From assembly GCA_905221605.1 (NCBI GenBank), contig CAJNDS010002850.1:116739-180738 (forward strand): a stretch of 64,000 bases of DNA. Reading direction: 5' to 3'. The notes under the pieces are model-generated. The model searched no databases and was not told the origin of the DNA. It was given only the letters and a program-made list of their open reading frames with translations. This DNA is from Symbiodinium natans. Lineage: Eukaryota > Sar > Dinophyceae > Suessiales > Symbiodiniaceae. This document shows, in pieces, positions 12,061-22,160 of the stretch (positions are counted from its first letter, which is position 1; each line of letters begins with the position of its first letter). A program made the position numbers and the translations under genes.

Positions 12061-12825
12061 ACGCTACTTGGAGGTTCATGGGTACTTATAACCCCACTTA
12101 TAAGTCTACTTAAAACCTACTTAGGGGACTTGGGAGGTTTATAAGTACACTTATCATGGGGTCAGAATCCAAGTAAGCCCTGCAACCATCAGTCCCAGTC
12201 AAGGTTGACTGCTCTGGCTGCCTCTGGAACCGTAAACCCTAAACCCTAAACCCTAAACCCTGGACCCTAAACCGAAACCCTAAATTCTGGACCGTAAACC
12301 CTAAACCACGGCAACTTGCAGTCTAGGGTTGGCCAGGTGGCATCGCGTTACCTGTGTGACTAAATGGGGGTTGAGGCACCCTGATGTCGGAAACCACCAA
12401 ACGCTTACCCAAACTGCACAGTGCCCCTCAGTCTCGGCAACGACGGTGCAGATGCTTTCGCATCTTGCTTGGAGTCTTGTGTTTGGGGCCTGAGATTCGG
12501 TTACCATTGCAACTGATGGTGTCATCGCCCAGCAGGGCACTTTGACAACGTCTTGGTGCGGCTCCATGGTAGGCATAACATGTGGAATAATCCCTTAATG
12601 TTTACACCATCATAACTAAGACACAATTCCGAAGGTGTCTATGAGTTCACAGGGCCTCGACTCCAAAATCTTGGGGGGGTTATTGCTATAGCAGTAAAAG
12701 CGATTTGGTATTCTATCGCTATGACTAGAATTTCTGCCTTCTTGTTATAGCAGCAATGCTATTATTACGTATCTATGGCTATGATTCCATTCTTCTCTTT
12801 TTGGACTATTCGTGCAATCCGAGAC
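12061..12825. other. Unique spacer with CCCTAAA block
   Basis: Short repeated words with ACTTATAAG lie at 12087-12150. A CCCTAAA-type array with variants runs at 12236-12308. No gene is seen. Confidence 0.5.
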
Positions 12826-13000
12826 CTGAGCCTCTCCCCTCTCCCGAGCCTCTCCCGAGCCTCTCCCGAGCCTCTCCCGAGCCTCTCCCGAGCCTCTCCC
12901 AAGCCTCTCCTGAGCCTCTCCCAAGCTCCTGAGCCACTCCCGAGCTTCCCCGAGAGGCTCAGGAGAGGCTCAGGAGAGGCTCGGGAAAGGCTCGGGCAGA
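12826..13000. repeat. 12 bp minisatellite with inverted tail
   Basis: About eight units of CCCGAGCCTCTC run on the plus strand. From about 12950 the complementary words GAGAGGCTCAGG and GAGAGGCTCGGG follow, so the end of the array can fold back on its start. Open frames here are repeat artefacts. Confidence 0.85.
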
Positions 13001-13598
13001 GCCCATGATCTTACCAGCTGCGTGCACCACTTTTATGAGCACCTGAACTTTCCTAAACCCTAAACCCTAAACTCTAAACCCGACACGGCCCGAAACCCTT
13101 GTGAAATTCACCCTGTATAATTCACCCTGTAGAGTAGTACGTTGAACTAAGGCAGCAGATGGCAGCAAGCGATATCGGCCTCCCAGTCGGCCCGCGCATC
13201 CAGTTCAGGAAGCCCCCTCCTGGGTGCTGAGCTTGTGGTTGGTGATTTTGATACCTCTCAGAATATCGTACAACATAATGTAATATAACAAATACATTAG
13301 AAGGTCAGTATATATATATATATACATATATACATATATACATATATACATATACATATATGTATATGTATATATGTATATATGTACTAGAGTATATTCC
13401 ATCGTATGTGTACATATAATTATATGTATATTACGCTATACAATAGTATATACATGGATAGAGTTCTAGTGTTAGGGCCTGTTGGGGCAGAGGGATCGCT
13501 TGGGGCTCCGGTTCAGTCTAGCTTCCGAAGTGGCGATGCGTAGCAGAAGCACGTTCGCAAGGGAGACGCTAAAGGCGAAGTCCTGCATCCGAGGGCTT
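13001..13598. other. Spacer with (TA)n-rich tract
   Basis: A TATATA/CATATA microsatellite lies at about 13306-13385, and a CCCTAAA scrap at 13053-13080. No gene is seen. Confidence 0.6.
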
Positions 13599-13668
13599 AG
13601 GGTTTGGGGTTTAGGGTTTAGGGTTTAGGGTTTAGGGTTTAGGGTTTAGGGTTTAGGGTTTAGGGTTG
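13599..13668 (+). repeat. TTTAGGG array
   Basis: About ten heptamers, the first with TTTGGGG. Confidence 0.95.
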
Positions 13669-13784
13669 TTTGTGGCCACCCGCGCAGCTGACTCAAGAGT
13701 CGCACTGCAAGGCAAATCACGCGATTTGATCAGCAGAAATGCAAAAACTTCCTCCCCTATTCGGTTTGGGATTTATGGTTGAGA

Positions 13785-13815
13785 CTATCTACTACCCACT
13801 GCCTACTACCTACTA

Positions 13816-13848
<33 letters not shown>

Positions 13849-13851
13849 GAC
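13785..13851 (+). repeat. CCTACTG heptamer repeat
   Basis: About nine units of a seven-base repeat, CCTACTA then CCTACTG. It is not a telomere sequence but has the same period. Confidence 0.85.
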
Positions 13852-14032
13852 CTTCGGGTGACTGCAGTACCAGATCTTCCAGATACCTTACTCTGGCCTG
13901 CGGCAGGTCGGCAACCACCCAAGCCCCAAATCCCATGCTGCAGTTGTTCAAAGGGTCGCATACAACAATGACATCAAGAGCAAGCATATCAATATCCATA
14001 TACACATATGTGTCATAATGTAAAAAAAGATA

Positions 14033-14033
14033 G

Positions 14034-14084
<51 letters not shown>

Positions 14085-14106
14085 ATATATATATATATAT
14101 ATACAT
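14033..14106. repeat. (AAAT)n and (TA)n microsatellites
   Basis: Twelve or so AAAT tetramers followed by TA dinucleotides. They adjoin the TIR element that starts at 14193. Confidence 0.95.
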
Positions 14107-14192
14107 GTGTGTATGTATACATCAGATAGTATACAAGATTAATATGTAATACAATAGATAATTTAGTATAACACACCTTACATAGAAATATA

Positions 14193-14512
14193 TGCTCACC
14201 CCCCCTCGACAGACCCCGGAAGCAAAAAAAGGGCTGAGGAATTTGCTCGATTTTTGGATTTTGAGGCTCCCGCTCGAGTTTCCAAAAATCCAAACCTTGG
14301 GGTGGATTTTTTTGGAATTTTGGAAACTCGAGGAATTTGCTCGGTTTTAGGATTTTGAGGCTCCCGCTCGAGTTTCCAAAAAGCGGAACCCTGGGTTGGA
14401 TTTTTTGGATTTTTGGAAACTCGAGGAATTTTGGAGTGGTGCTTTTCCCCCGCCCCCTTCCTGAACAGACCGGAAATATGCTTCCGGGGTCTGTCGAGGG
14501 GGGGGGTGACCA
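14193..14512. mobile_element. MITE-like 320 bp element with terminal inverted repeats
   Basis: The left end (14193-14224) and right end (14479-14512) are inverted copies of about 32 bp. They share a core of ACAGACCCCGGAAGCA next to a C/G run; one base near the tip and the length of the C run differ. Both flanks are AT-rich (left AAATATA, right AATATATA), consistent with insertion into a TA-rich target, although an exact target-site duplication cannot be fixed inside the microsatellite. The interior consists of two diverged copies of about 94 bp (14238-14332 and 14333-14426), each with an internal inverted pair around CTCGAGTTTCCAAAA / TTTTGGAAACTCGAG. No transposase is encoded, so it would be non-autonomous. 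Confidence 0.7.
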
Positions 14513-14559
14513 AATATATATATATATATATAGAGAGAGAGATATGTATACATATGTAG

Positions 14560-14990
14560 AACGGGTCCTGGGGAAGCTGGGCTCGCTCTCCTCCTCCTGG
14601 GCGGCCCTCTGCAAGGAGGGCGCTGGAGCAAAGCAGGGCTCGGAGGCCGGCGCACTCCGGCGCAGGGGCTCGGCCCGGGAAACCTCTGAGAGGTAGTCCG
14701 ACTCGGAGGCCTGGGGCGCCGGGATCTCGGGCGCTGTGTGCGAGGGGTTCTCCTCAGGCGTCCGGAACTTGGTGCGGAAGTCCGCGTCCTCGCCCTCCGA
14801 GGCATCGGTCGGGAGCTCGGCAATGAAGCTCCAGGCCGCCGCCGCGTAGCTCTCACCCTCGGGTTCCAGATCCTTGCCGATGGACCCCAGATGACGACAG
14901 ACGATCCGCTCCTCGCAGCCAGTGTCGGCTTCGGATTCGGTGTGTGGCCAAACCTCGGAAACGAAGCAAGAGGAACCAAGGCACAACATC
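14560..14990 (-). CDS. Possible exon of unrecognised acidic protein
   Basis: GC content rises sharply here compared with the TA-rich neighbours. The minus strand is open for about 140 codons, reading from near 14990 toward 14560, with an acidic serine/proline/glutamate-rich composition (contains TDASEGEDADFRTKFRTPEEN and SESDYLSEVSRAEPL). The frame stays open into the TA repeat beyond 14560, which is unlikely to be coding. No domain is recognised. The start and splice sites are undetermined; a second weakly coding stretch lies upstream at about 15040-15210. It could be an exon of a low-complexity protein or a GC-rich chance frame. Confidence 0.3.
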
Positions 14991-16218
14991 TGAGCTCAGC
15001 AGAACGGATATCAAAGGCCGTCGGCTAAGGCCCTCGGTGCGGTCATTGGGTGGCACATTTCTGTAGCATCCAAGCTGCAGTGGCTTGGAGGGACTCTTCC
15101 GGTTCCTCCGGGCACCAAGTGAGAGGGACTTGGGTCTAATGCGATCTGGGGTTTTGAACATGCAGGCTTCGCGCTCCGAACCTACGGCGGAAGAATCTGG
15201 CAGGGTCTGAAAGGCCGAAAGAAAACCACTTAGCATGAATAAGATATATGTTGTTCTAACATCAACCGTTATGTATTAACATAATATTATTCTTTGAAGT
15301 AGATATGATGCAAGTATGTCATCTAAAAAATGATTCTGTTCTGACATGATTGTGTTCGCATGCTATTGGTGTAGTTATCATCTCGATATCTTTCTTATAC
15401 TCCTATACTACTAATCTGTACGACCAACCCGGCCTCAAACGTCCGCGGTGCAGGCTCAGGAGCGGGCTCCGACACCACTGGAGCATTCGCACACCTCCGG
15501 GGGCTGTTGGCATGCAGAATACAAGGGTATTCAATAGCTTTGGGCTGTTCTCCCCTTATACTAACAGTCCTTAATAGGCATTGTAGTACCCCCTGTTGTA
15601 AGGACTGTTCGTATGAGGGGGAACATCCCAAAAAATAGTACAGTAGAGGGTGGCAAAGAAGTAGAATGGGATAGTAGTAAAGCTAACGTCGCCCTGCTTG
15701 TAACCCTACTTAACTTATGGCTTCCTATGTAGACCCTGTCCATGGCTTGAGTTTCACCACTCTGGCTAAAGAGAATTTCGGGTTCTTTGGGCTTAAAGTT
15801 CGGGTTCTCTGGATTTGTAAGGGCCGCCAAAATATCAGCACTCAGAAAGCGGAAACCCTAGACCCTAAACCCTAACACCCTAAACCCTAAACCCTTTTAC
15901 ATCCAGGCCTCTGAAGTCTGCCAGGTAACCCTAAAACCCTAAACCCTCCCCCTCTGCGCCCGAACATCTGGGGCTTCAACCGCCCCAATTTTCTTGAACC
16001 GCCCGAGGGCCAGGCGCGCGCCACTGGCGCAGCCACTCGAGCCTCAGCTGGGCGCTGGTTTGTTCGAGGTGGCTGTGTCTTTAAGCATTCTGGAAACATA
16101 TACATATATATATATATATATGTAGAATAGAATTTTACATATATGTATATATGTATATATTAAGGGTTCAGAGTCTGAGACTTACAAAGCTCAACCCGAA
16201 CATGGACAGCGCAGCCCC
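14991..16218. other. Spacer, AT-rich then telomere-type scraps
   Basis: An AT-rich part (15240-15420) is followed by unique sequence without recognised genes, then CCCTAAA words at 15858-15893 and 15928-15948, then a TA-rich microsatellite at 16098-16160. Confidence 0.45.
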
Positions 16219-16308
16219 TCAAACCCTAAACTTCCCAAACTGGCTTTTGCCAAAGAGTTGCACTTCAGCCTCCTCTTTCTCCGATGCCTTCTGCAAGGCC
16301 TTCACCAT
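16219..16308 (-). pseudogene. Short exon-like fragment
   Basis: An ATG at 16308 opens a 29-codon minus frame rich in Lys, Glu and Ala (ALQKASEKEEAEVQLFGKSQ). Its last codons and stop come from a telomere-type scrap (AGGGTTTGA). It is too short to identify and may be chance. Confidence 0.22.
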
Positions 16309-16859
16309 AGACGTCAGGGTTGCTGGGGGTTTTGGTCTGGGATTCGGAGGGGGCCTCCTTCAGGCCCTCGCAGCAATTAAGCCCTGCTGAACAAGGACAC
16401 GGCACGGCAAAAAGCCAACCTACAAAAACTGCACTCTCTCATGCCAGCAGAAGCTTCGATCCAACAGAGCTATGACGAAGATGCTGCCTTGGCTTGCTCC
16501 TCGTAGTAGATGCGCAAGGCGCAATCGTCACAGCATCTGATCCGGGCCAAGTGGGCAGGGGGAGGGGCTTGCAGGGTTGGAGTCGGGGCTGATGCCCCAC
16601 GCGTTTGAAGGCCTATCACTCTTAGCACTCCTCCCAAGTGCTGAGAACAGGGGGGGGGTGGCATCCACCCGACTCCCGACAGAATCATAACCTCTCCAAA
16701 CACAAACCTCCCTAAACCCCCCGAAACCCCAAAACCCCCCCAAACACAAACCTCCCAGCCCTGAACAAAGGCCTATGTCCGTCCACCCGGGCCGGCTCGC
16801 CCTCTGGTCGGGCCCACCTTAGGTGGTTGGGGGAGATTCTGCCAACCCCGAGGCCCGAG
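16309..16859. other. Unique spacer
   Basis: A minus frame ending near 16470 has a coding-looking tail (CCDDCALRIYYEEQAKAASSS). Otherwise the sequence is C-rich with AAACCCCC words at 16690-16745. No gene is assigned. Confidence 0.3.
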
Positions 16860-16976
16860 CCCTTTTAGGGTTTAGGGTTTAGGGTTTAGGGTTTAGGGAT
16901 GTTTAGCGTTTAGGGTTTAATGCATGCGGTAGGGTTTAGGGTCTAGGGTTGAGGGTTCAGGGTTTACAAAGGCCTT
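16860..16976 (+). repeat. TTTAGGG array, partly degenerate
   Basis: Clean heptamers at 16865-16898, then variants with short inserts up to 16970. Confidence 0.85.
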
Positions 16977-17233
16977 CACACTGCTTAGGGCTCAGCACGT
17001 CAGGCTGGCAGGCAGAAGCCAATTCGTCCACCAGATTGACCACAAGCCCCTCTGAGACATCCCAGCGCACTCCCATGTCCAGCGTCTCAAGCCTAAAACG
17101 CGGCCGAAGCACTCCGTAACTCGAAACCACATATCCTGAATCCTCACCAGAGCCGAGCCACAATCCACACTCCAAACAGACGAAGGGCTCGTCTTCATCA
17201 AAGTCCTCTCCGCTCTCAATGCTTGGGGGTCGA
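16957..17233 (-). pseudogene. Exon fragment trapped between telomere-type arrays
   Basis: The minus strand is open for about 90 codons and looks strongly protein-like. An acidic start (GEDFDEDEPFVCLECGLWL) is followed by a balanced, hydrophobically patterned stretch (ETLDMGVRWDVSEGLVVNLV, then DELASACQPDVL). The stop at 16957-16959 and the last codons come from the adjoining repeat (AAACCCTGA). The other end stops about 20 bp short of the CCCTAAA array at 17252. No ATG is present at the head, so this is an internal or terminal exon cut off at both ends. The family is not recognised. Confidence 0.4.
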
Positions 17234-17251
17234 CATTCTCAGCCTTTCTGT

Positions 17252-17303
17252 ACCTAAACCCTAAACCCTAAACCCTAAACCCTAAACCCGAAACCCTAAA
17301 CCC
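17252..17303 (-). repeat. CCCTAAA array hosting the copia insertion
   Basis: Seven or so CCCTAAA units. The last five bases, AACCC (17299-17303), are repeated after the right LTR at 26764-26768, which makes this the target site. Confidence 0.9.
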
Positions 17304-17625
17304 GTGAAGAAGACCCTCGCCCCGCCAAGGTACATCTCAACGACCGCTTCCTCGTGGGCCGTTTGTTTGCTCAGGGAAGGGCTGCGGAACAAGCCCCTTG
17401 AGCCACCATGTGTGTGTGAAGCACCACATGGCCCGTCACAACGACTTTGCAGTTCGTATGAGCATAGCTCTACAAGCATCAGACACCAGAGATATGTACA
17501 AACCTCTTTTGACTCTGAGACAGTCATGTGCTTTGCTGCAAAAGATTCTCCAATTCGAGTCGTTGCCATGGCTGATTCTGATGTTGGGACTGTAGTGGGC
17601 CTTCCTGAAGATCCCATGCAACGAG
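17304..17625 (+). repeat. Left LTR
   Basis: 322 bp, matching 26439-26763 along its whole length. The only difference is a block after GCACCACAT: 6 bases here against 9 in the right copy, at about 17427. The boundary GTGAAG...ACGAG was chosen because it gives a 5 bp target duplication and puts the purine tract directly before the right copy. A TG start one base later is possible. Confidence 0.9.
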
Positions 17626-17626
17626 A

Positions 17627-17641
17627 GGTTATGGTAGCCCA
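17627..17641 (+). promoter_or_regulatory. Candidate primer-binding site
   Basis: Two bases after the LTR lies GGTTATGGTAGCCCA. The first part complements the anticodon region of initiator tRNA-Met (CAUAACC), and GCCCA resembles the rest of the anticodon stem. Copia elements are known to prime from an initiator-tRNA fragment cut in the anticodon loop. The match has a small interruption, so this is tentative. Confidence 0.5.
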
Positions 17642-18351
17642 AGCGCAAGCTGCTGGGGCAGCTCCGAATACCGAGCACCCGACGATGAACGGAGTCGGTG
17701 CAACCCGGGCCAGGTCGGGAGTGACGAATCTGCTGGCAGAAGAGAGTTCCACTTCGGCGACAGAGGAGACAGTTTCCTTTGCTGGACGAGAGGGAGCTCC
17801 GCCAACTGAAGGGGGTCCTGGTGGTACAGTGGTTCGAGAGACCGCATCGCAGCATAGTCAGGCGGGGCCCGAGAGGCTTGGAACGAACTATGACTGTGGC
17901 GGAGCTGGACCCGCTGAACCGACCGCCAGGAGAGAGCAGGTCACCGCAACTGGCTACAGCACTCCAAGGTCTACAAGACTTCTGCAGAATGGTGGGCAGC
18001 ATTGGGTGGCTGGATTGGAAATGCCGAGCTGGGTTACCCGGCTGGGATCCTACCTGTCGCTGGGCCCGCAGAACGAGTTTTTTCCAAGTCCCCTTGGCGG
18101 AAGCCAGGGGTCCCAGAGGTCTTTGCCAGGAGGACCTACCTTTACTTTGCGACCCCCGAGCAGGCCACCTACTTCCCCGGAGACGCCAAGTTCCTCGAGC
18201 CTTCCTCAGGAGGCAATTCAGGCTGAAGTTCAGCGGCAACTTGGACAGGTGTTGCAGAAACTTCAAGAGGCTGAGCGGAGGAATGAGCGTTTGGAGCAAG
18301 AGCTGGCAGCTGAAAGGGGGCAAGCGATGGCGATGAAGGGGCTGTATGGAA

Positions 18352-18648
18352 TTAGTCCCACAGAACCAAGTCGCCCTTCTGATCAAGTTCCATCAGGTCT
18401 TCAAGGAGTTCTAGGTCCCACAGAACCAAGTCGCCATCCCGATCAAGTTCCATCAGGTCTTCAAGGAGTTCTAGGTCCCACAGAACCAAGTCGCCATCCC
18501 GATCAAGTTCCCTCAGGTCTTCAAGGAGTTCTAGGTCCCACAGAACCAAGTCGCCATCCCGATCAAGTTCCATCAGGCCTTCAAGGAGTTCTAGGTCCCA
18601 CTGAACCAAGTCGCCAACCGGATCAAGTCCCACCAGGCCTTACAGGTG
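18352..18648 (+). repeat. 60 bp tandem repeats inside gag
   Basis: Five copies of a 60 bp unit start at 18352, 18412, 18472, 18532 and 18592. The middle copies are almost identical and the last one is diverged. They encode a proline-rich 20-residue repeat with [20 protein letters not shown] as the unit. The period keeps the reading frame. Confidence 0.95.
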
Positions 18649-21600
18649 ATCTCCGGGGTGAGTGGAATCCGAGGTCAACTGATGCTCAAGGGTCCCAAGC
18701 ACCGAGCTTCTTGAGGTCGTTGTTAAGCGGAGGATCCAGGCCACCTACACCCCCGATTCCCCGGGAACCATCGAGTCCTACTGGAGGCCCTGTGGTGGAA
18801 ATGTTGGCAAAGGGAATCAAGCAACTTCAGGAACTTCAAGCTCAAAATCTGTCGAAGACAACCTCGACTACAGCATCCCAGGAAGTGGTTAAGCCAGGGA
18901 CAGTGGCACTGAGCCCACTACCCGAGTATCGTGCCTCGGATGGTGCAGGTTCCTCGGCGCTACAGCTGCAAGACTGGATGGAAGTGGCCACGACGGTGTT
19001 AGCTGATGTGAGTGAGAATAGCGGCACTTGGTGGTCGGCAGTCATGGAATTGGTCAACGGGACCTATGCCCGGTGGTTGGCAGCCACCCCTTTGGAGCGG
19101 TTGCAGATCACGCCGGAAGGGGCCGAAGCTTTGTGCACAGGACGTTGGACCCGGGTCAATGCCAGGACTGCTTCTATGTTGTTGTCTGCAATGGGTGAAG
19201 AGCTTCGTGGAGAGATGATAAGTCAAAGGATTACCCAGAGCTCCCCGCGGATGGTCTTCCGCCTCTTTGTGTTGTTCCAACCTGGAGGGAGTGCTGAAAG
19301 GCAGGAGGTCCTGAGGAAGCTTCAAAATCCAGGTGAGTTTGTGGCCGGCGATGGTTTGGGGGGGGGCGTGGGGGTGGGGGAGCGGGTGGCAAGTTGGGTG
19401 AAAGCGGTGAGAGATGGGGAAGGGGAGCGGCGGTGGGCGGGAGCAAGGGATGGGGCCATGAGCCAGTAGGCACAGGGCCAGGGGACCATCAAAGCAGGTG
19501 GCCCTGAGCCACAACATGGGCCTCCCGATGCCTCGGTCATGGTCAGGGGGCTGATGAACCTTACAACCAAGCATATATCGGCCTCCCCCGACGCCACATT
19601 CAGGACAGCAATGCTGAGGACCTCGCTTCGCCTTGATGCACAACCTTCACTGTCGCAGGTTCAGGACTACCAGAAACACTTGCAGGCTGAGTTGGAGACG
19701 ATACTGGCTTCATCGGGTACCACCTCAACCGGCCTAGCGGCAACCTCCAGTCCTAAGGTCAGGGCCCTTGATACGTCCGGAAGCCCCAAGAACAAGGAGA
19801 AGGAGAAGGGTGGAACCGAGATGTGTCGCTACTTCATTAAGCCTTCGGGATGCCGCCGGGGAAGCAGATGTACATTCTCACACAACATGGCCACCTTGGA
19901 CAAGGAGACCCGTGCCCGGAAGTGCCTGCAATGTGGGAGTGAAAGCCACCGCCAGAAGGACTGTCAGGTGAATGTGAAGCCAGGTGCAAAGACCAAGCCT
20001 TCACCCACATCCTCCACATCAACTACGACAAGGTCGGCAGGATCAGCGGGACAGGGTCAAGCAACCCCAACAGTGGCCGCCGTAGCGCCCACTGAGCCTA
20101 ACGAGCCGGTGCAGGGAACGCCTTGGACATTCGAGACCTTGATGCAGGCGGCCCAGCAGGTGATTCAATCGCAAGGACAACCCGCCACTGGAGGACCAGA
20201 TGGTGGAAAGAGCCCGGAGAAGACTCCAAGCTCAATGAAGGTCCTGGCGGTCAAGGATATCCGGGTATGTTCCTTGCAGTCATCGTCCTCGGCCTTATTG
20301 GACTCGGGAGCCACTCATTCGTTGAGAACCGCTGGAAGTTGGGATGAGTGGCAGAAGGCAGAGGAGGTGGAGGTGCAGCTGGCAGGAAATCATGCTCTGA
20401 AGATGAAGATCACTACCCTTGATACTCTTCTGACAATCGGCTCCCGGCGTTGATCGGCAATCCCAGCAGACGATCGTTCCTCTGGGCGAGCTGGTAAAAA
20501 TCCTCGGCTACACCATGAAGTGGTCCCAGGAGGAGTGCATCTTGGAGGACCCCAATGGAGAGGTCATTCACCTGAGTACCAACTCAGGATGTCCCCAGCT
20601 GTGCGAGGCTGAAGCATTGGCACTGATCGCCCGCCTGGAAGAGCGAAAGCGAGAGCGCCTCGAGAATGAGACCTTGGCTACAGAGGACAGAATCGCGAAG
20701 GTGGCCTCCTACATGGACCGGTCTTGGTTTGAGCACCTGCTGAACTACACATCCACCAACAATAAGGAGGCAGGACTTCGAGCTCTACGGGATGTGCCAT
20801 TTCTGAGGGAAGTTCCGGGGGAATGCATAAATGGGCTGATACCTCCTGGAGAACCAAAGGGAGGATGGGAGACCATGAAGAAGGTGACTTACCTGACAAG
20901 GGCCCAGCGACGAACCTTGCTCACCGATAAGAAGTGGATAGTGCATCTCTTCGCTGGGGAGGAGGGACACATGGAGTTCTACAAGTTCCATGATGGCGAC
21001 ACGGTGGTCTTGGAGGTGGACATCAGACAAAGTCGAGGACATAACCTCCTGGGTGATTCGCCAACATGGGAGATGCTTCTGTGGGGGGCCCGTATGGGCA
21101 AGATCGACATGATTTGTGGAGGACCACCGGGTCGTGATGGGCTTGCGTTTTGTCCCAAGGAGCCGGACGCTACGACCCTCAAGCCTTTGTCTTTGATCTC
21201 GAGAATGCTCTGGCTGTATGTGGTGGCGGCAACCGGAAGGATGACTATGGCTAAGGGGGCACTCCGTCATAAGGAAGTTGGCTTCGTGATTGAGCACCCC
21301 GGGCCTACTACTTCATCGCCACCACAACCAAGGGACCAGCGCTCATTCCTATGGGAAACCAACATGTGGAAGGAGTTTAAGGGCAAGACCGGCATGTTTG
21401 AGGTCGCGTTTGAGCAAGGGGGAACCGGAGCATCGTCGAGAATGAGCACGGTGTTGGGAACCAACGTCCCCTACTTAAGAGGCTTGGAGGGCATCAAGTC
21501 GGACGACAACCTGAAGGACCACCCAGAAGGTGCAGATCGAAGCCGATGGTCACCTGGGCTAGTGAGGGCATTGACCATTGCTTTCCATATGTGGTCACGG

Positions 21601-21894
21601 AGTCCAAGGGTGTATGCCATGAGTCCCGAAAGATGGAAGGCCCATGTAGATGCATCTCATCTCCCGTACCATAGGGACTGCTCGACATGCGTCATGGCAA
21701 GAGGGACTGGAAGGCGCCACGCTCGAGTCCATCATCCGGACAGCTATGTCCTTACTTCAGACCTCTCGGGGCCGCTGAAGCCAGGACTAGATGCAGCTGT
21801 TAAGGGAACGCCGGCTTGCAACATCCGCTACCTGCTGGTTGCCAAGTACCTCTTTCCCAAGGAGTTCGTGCGTGCCTACACCAAAAGGGAACCA

Positions 21895-22160
21895 CCGTCT
21901 GAGGAGGGTATGGTCGAGCAATCCCAACCTGAACCTGGAGAAGCAGGACTTCAACTTGAGGAAGAAGACGACCAGCTGCTCGCGGATGATGAGGCCGACT
22001 ACGAACCTTCCATCGATGATGAGGATCACAATGAAGAAGGTGGAGAGCAGTTGGTGGATCTGATTGAACCCTTAGACAACAAGGATGGGGAAGCGAGCAA
22101 TGAGCGGGAGGAGGAATTGGCAACTCATGATTCTGAAGGTGGAGGTCCTAAAGGGCATGC
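21895..22160 (+). other. Acidic insertion in the integrase core
   Basis: Between the first and second catalytic Asp of the integrase lie 175 residues, where copia integrases usually have roughly 55-65. The extra part is very acidic (Glu/Asp runs such as EEEDDQLLADDEADYEPSID) and probably disordered. The second Asp and Glu keep normal spacing (34 residues between), so the core beyond is intact. Confidence 0.75.

Larger units (their letters stand above)
17568..20453 (+). pseudogene. gag: gag and aspartic protease of copia element (one in-frame stop)
   Basis: The frame is open from the start of the left LTR; the first well placed ATG (CCATGG context, 17568) is inside the LTR, so Gag would begin there and read through the primer-binding site. 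In order it encodes a low-complexity N-terminus, five 20-residue repeats (18352-18648), a coiled-coil stretch, the gag core, a CCCH finger (19824-19883; C-x8-C-x5-C-x3-H), a CCHC knuckle (19923-19964; C-x2-C-x4-H-x4-C) and the protease motif DSGA (Asp at 20301). A TAG at 19467-19469 interrupts it in frame beside an odd G-rich stretch (19340-19460). The frame ends with TGA at 20451; protease similarity continues one frame over. Gag would package the RNA and the protease would cut the polyprotein. Confidence 0.85.

Noticed and set aside
13838-14989. 383-codon minus-strand open frame
   Set aside because: Its second half runs through the MITE-like element and the AAAT/TA microsatellites, so as a whole it is not a gene. 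Only the GC-rich first part is kept as a weak exon candidate.
17386-17410. Resemblance of the LTR words TTGAGCCA-CCATG to a reverse spliced-leader relic
   Set aside because: The match covers only about eight bases and breaks immediately, so it is chance level.
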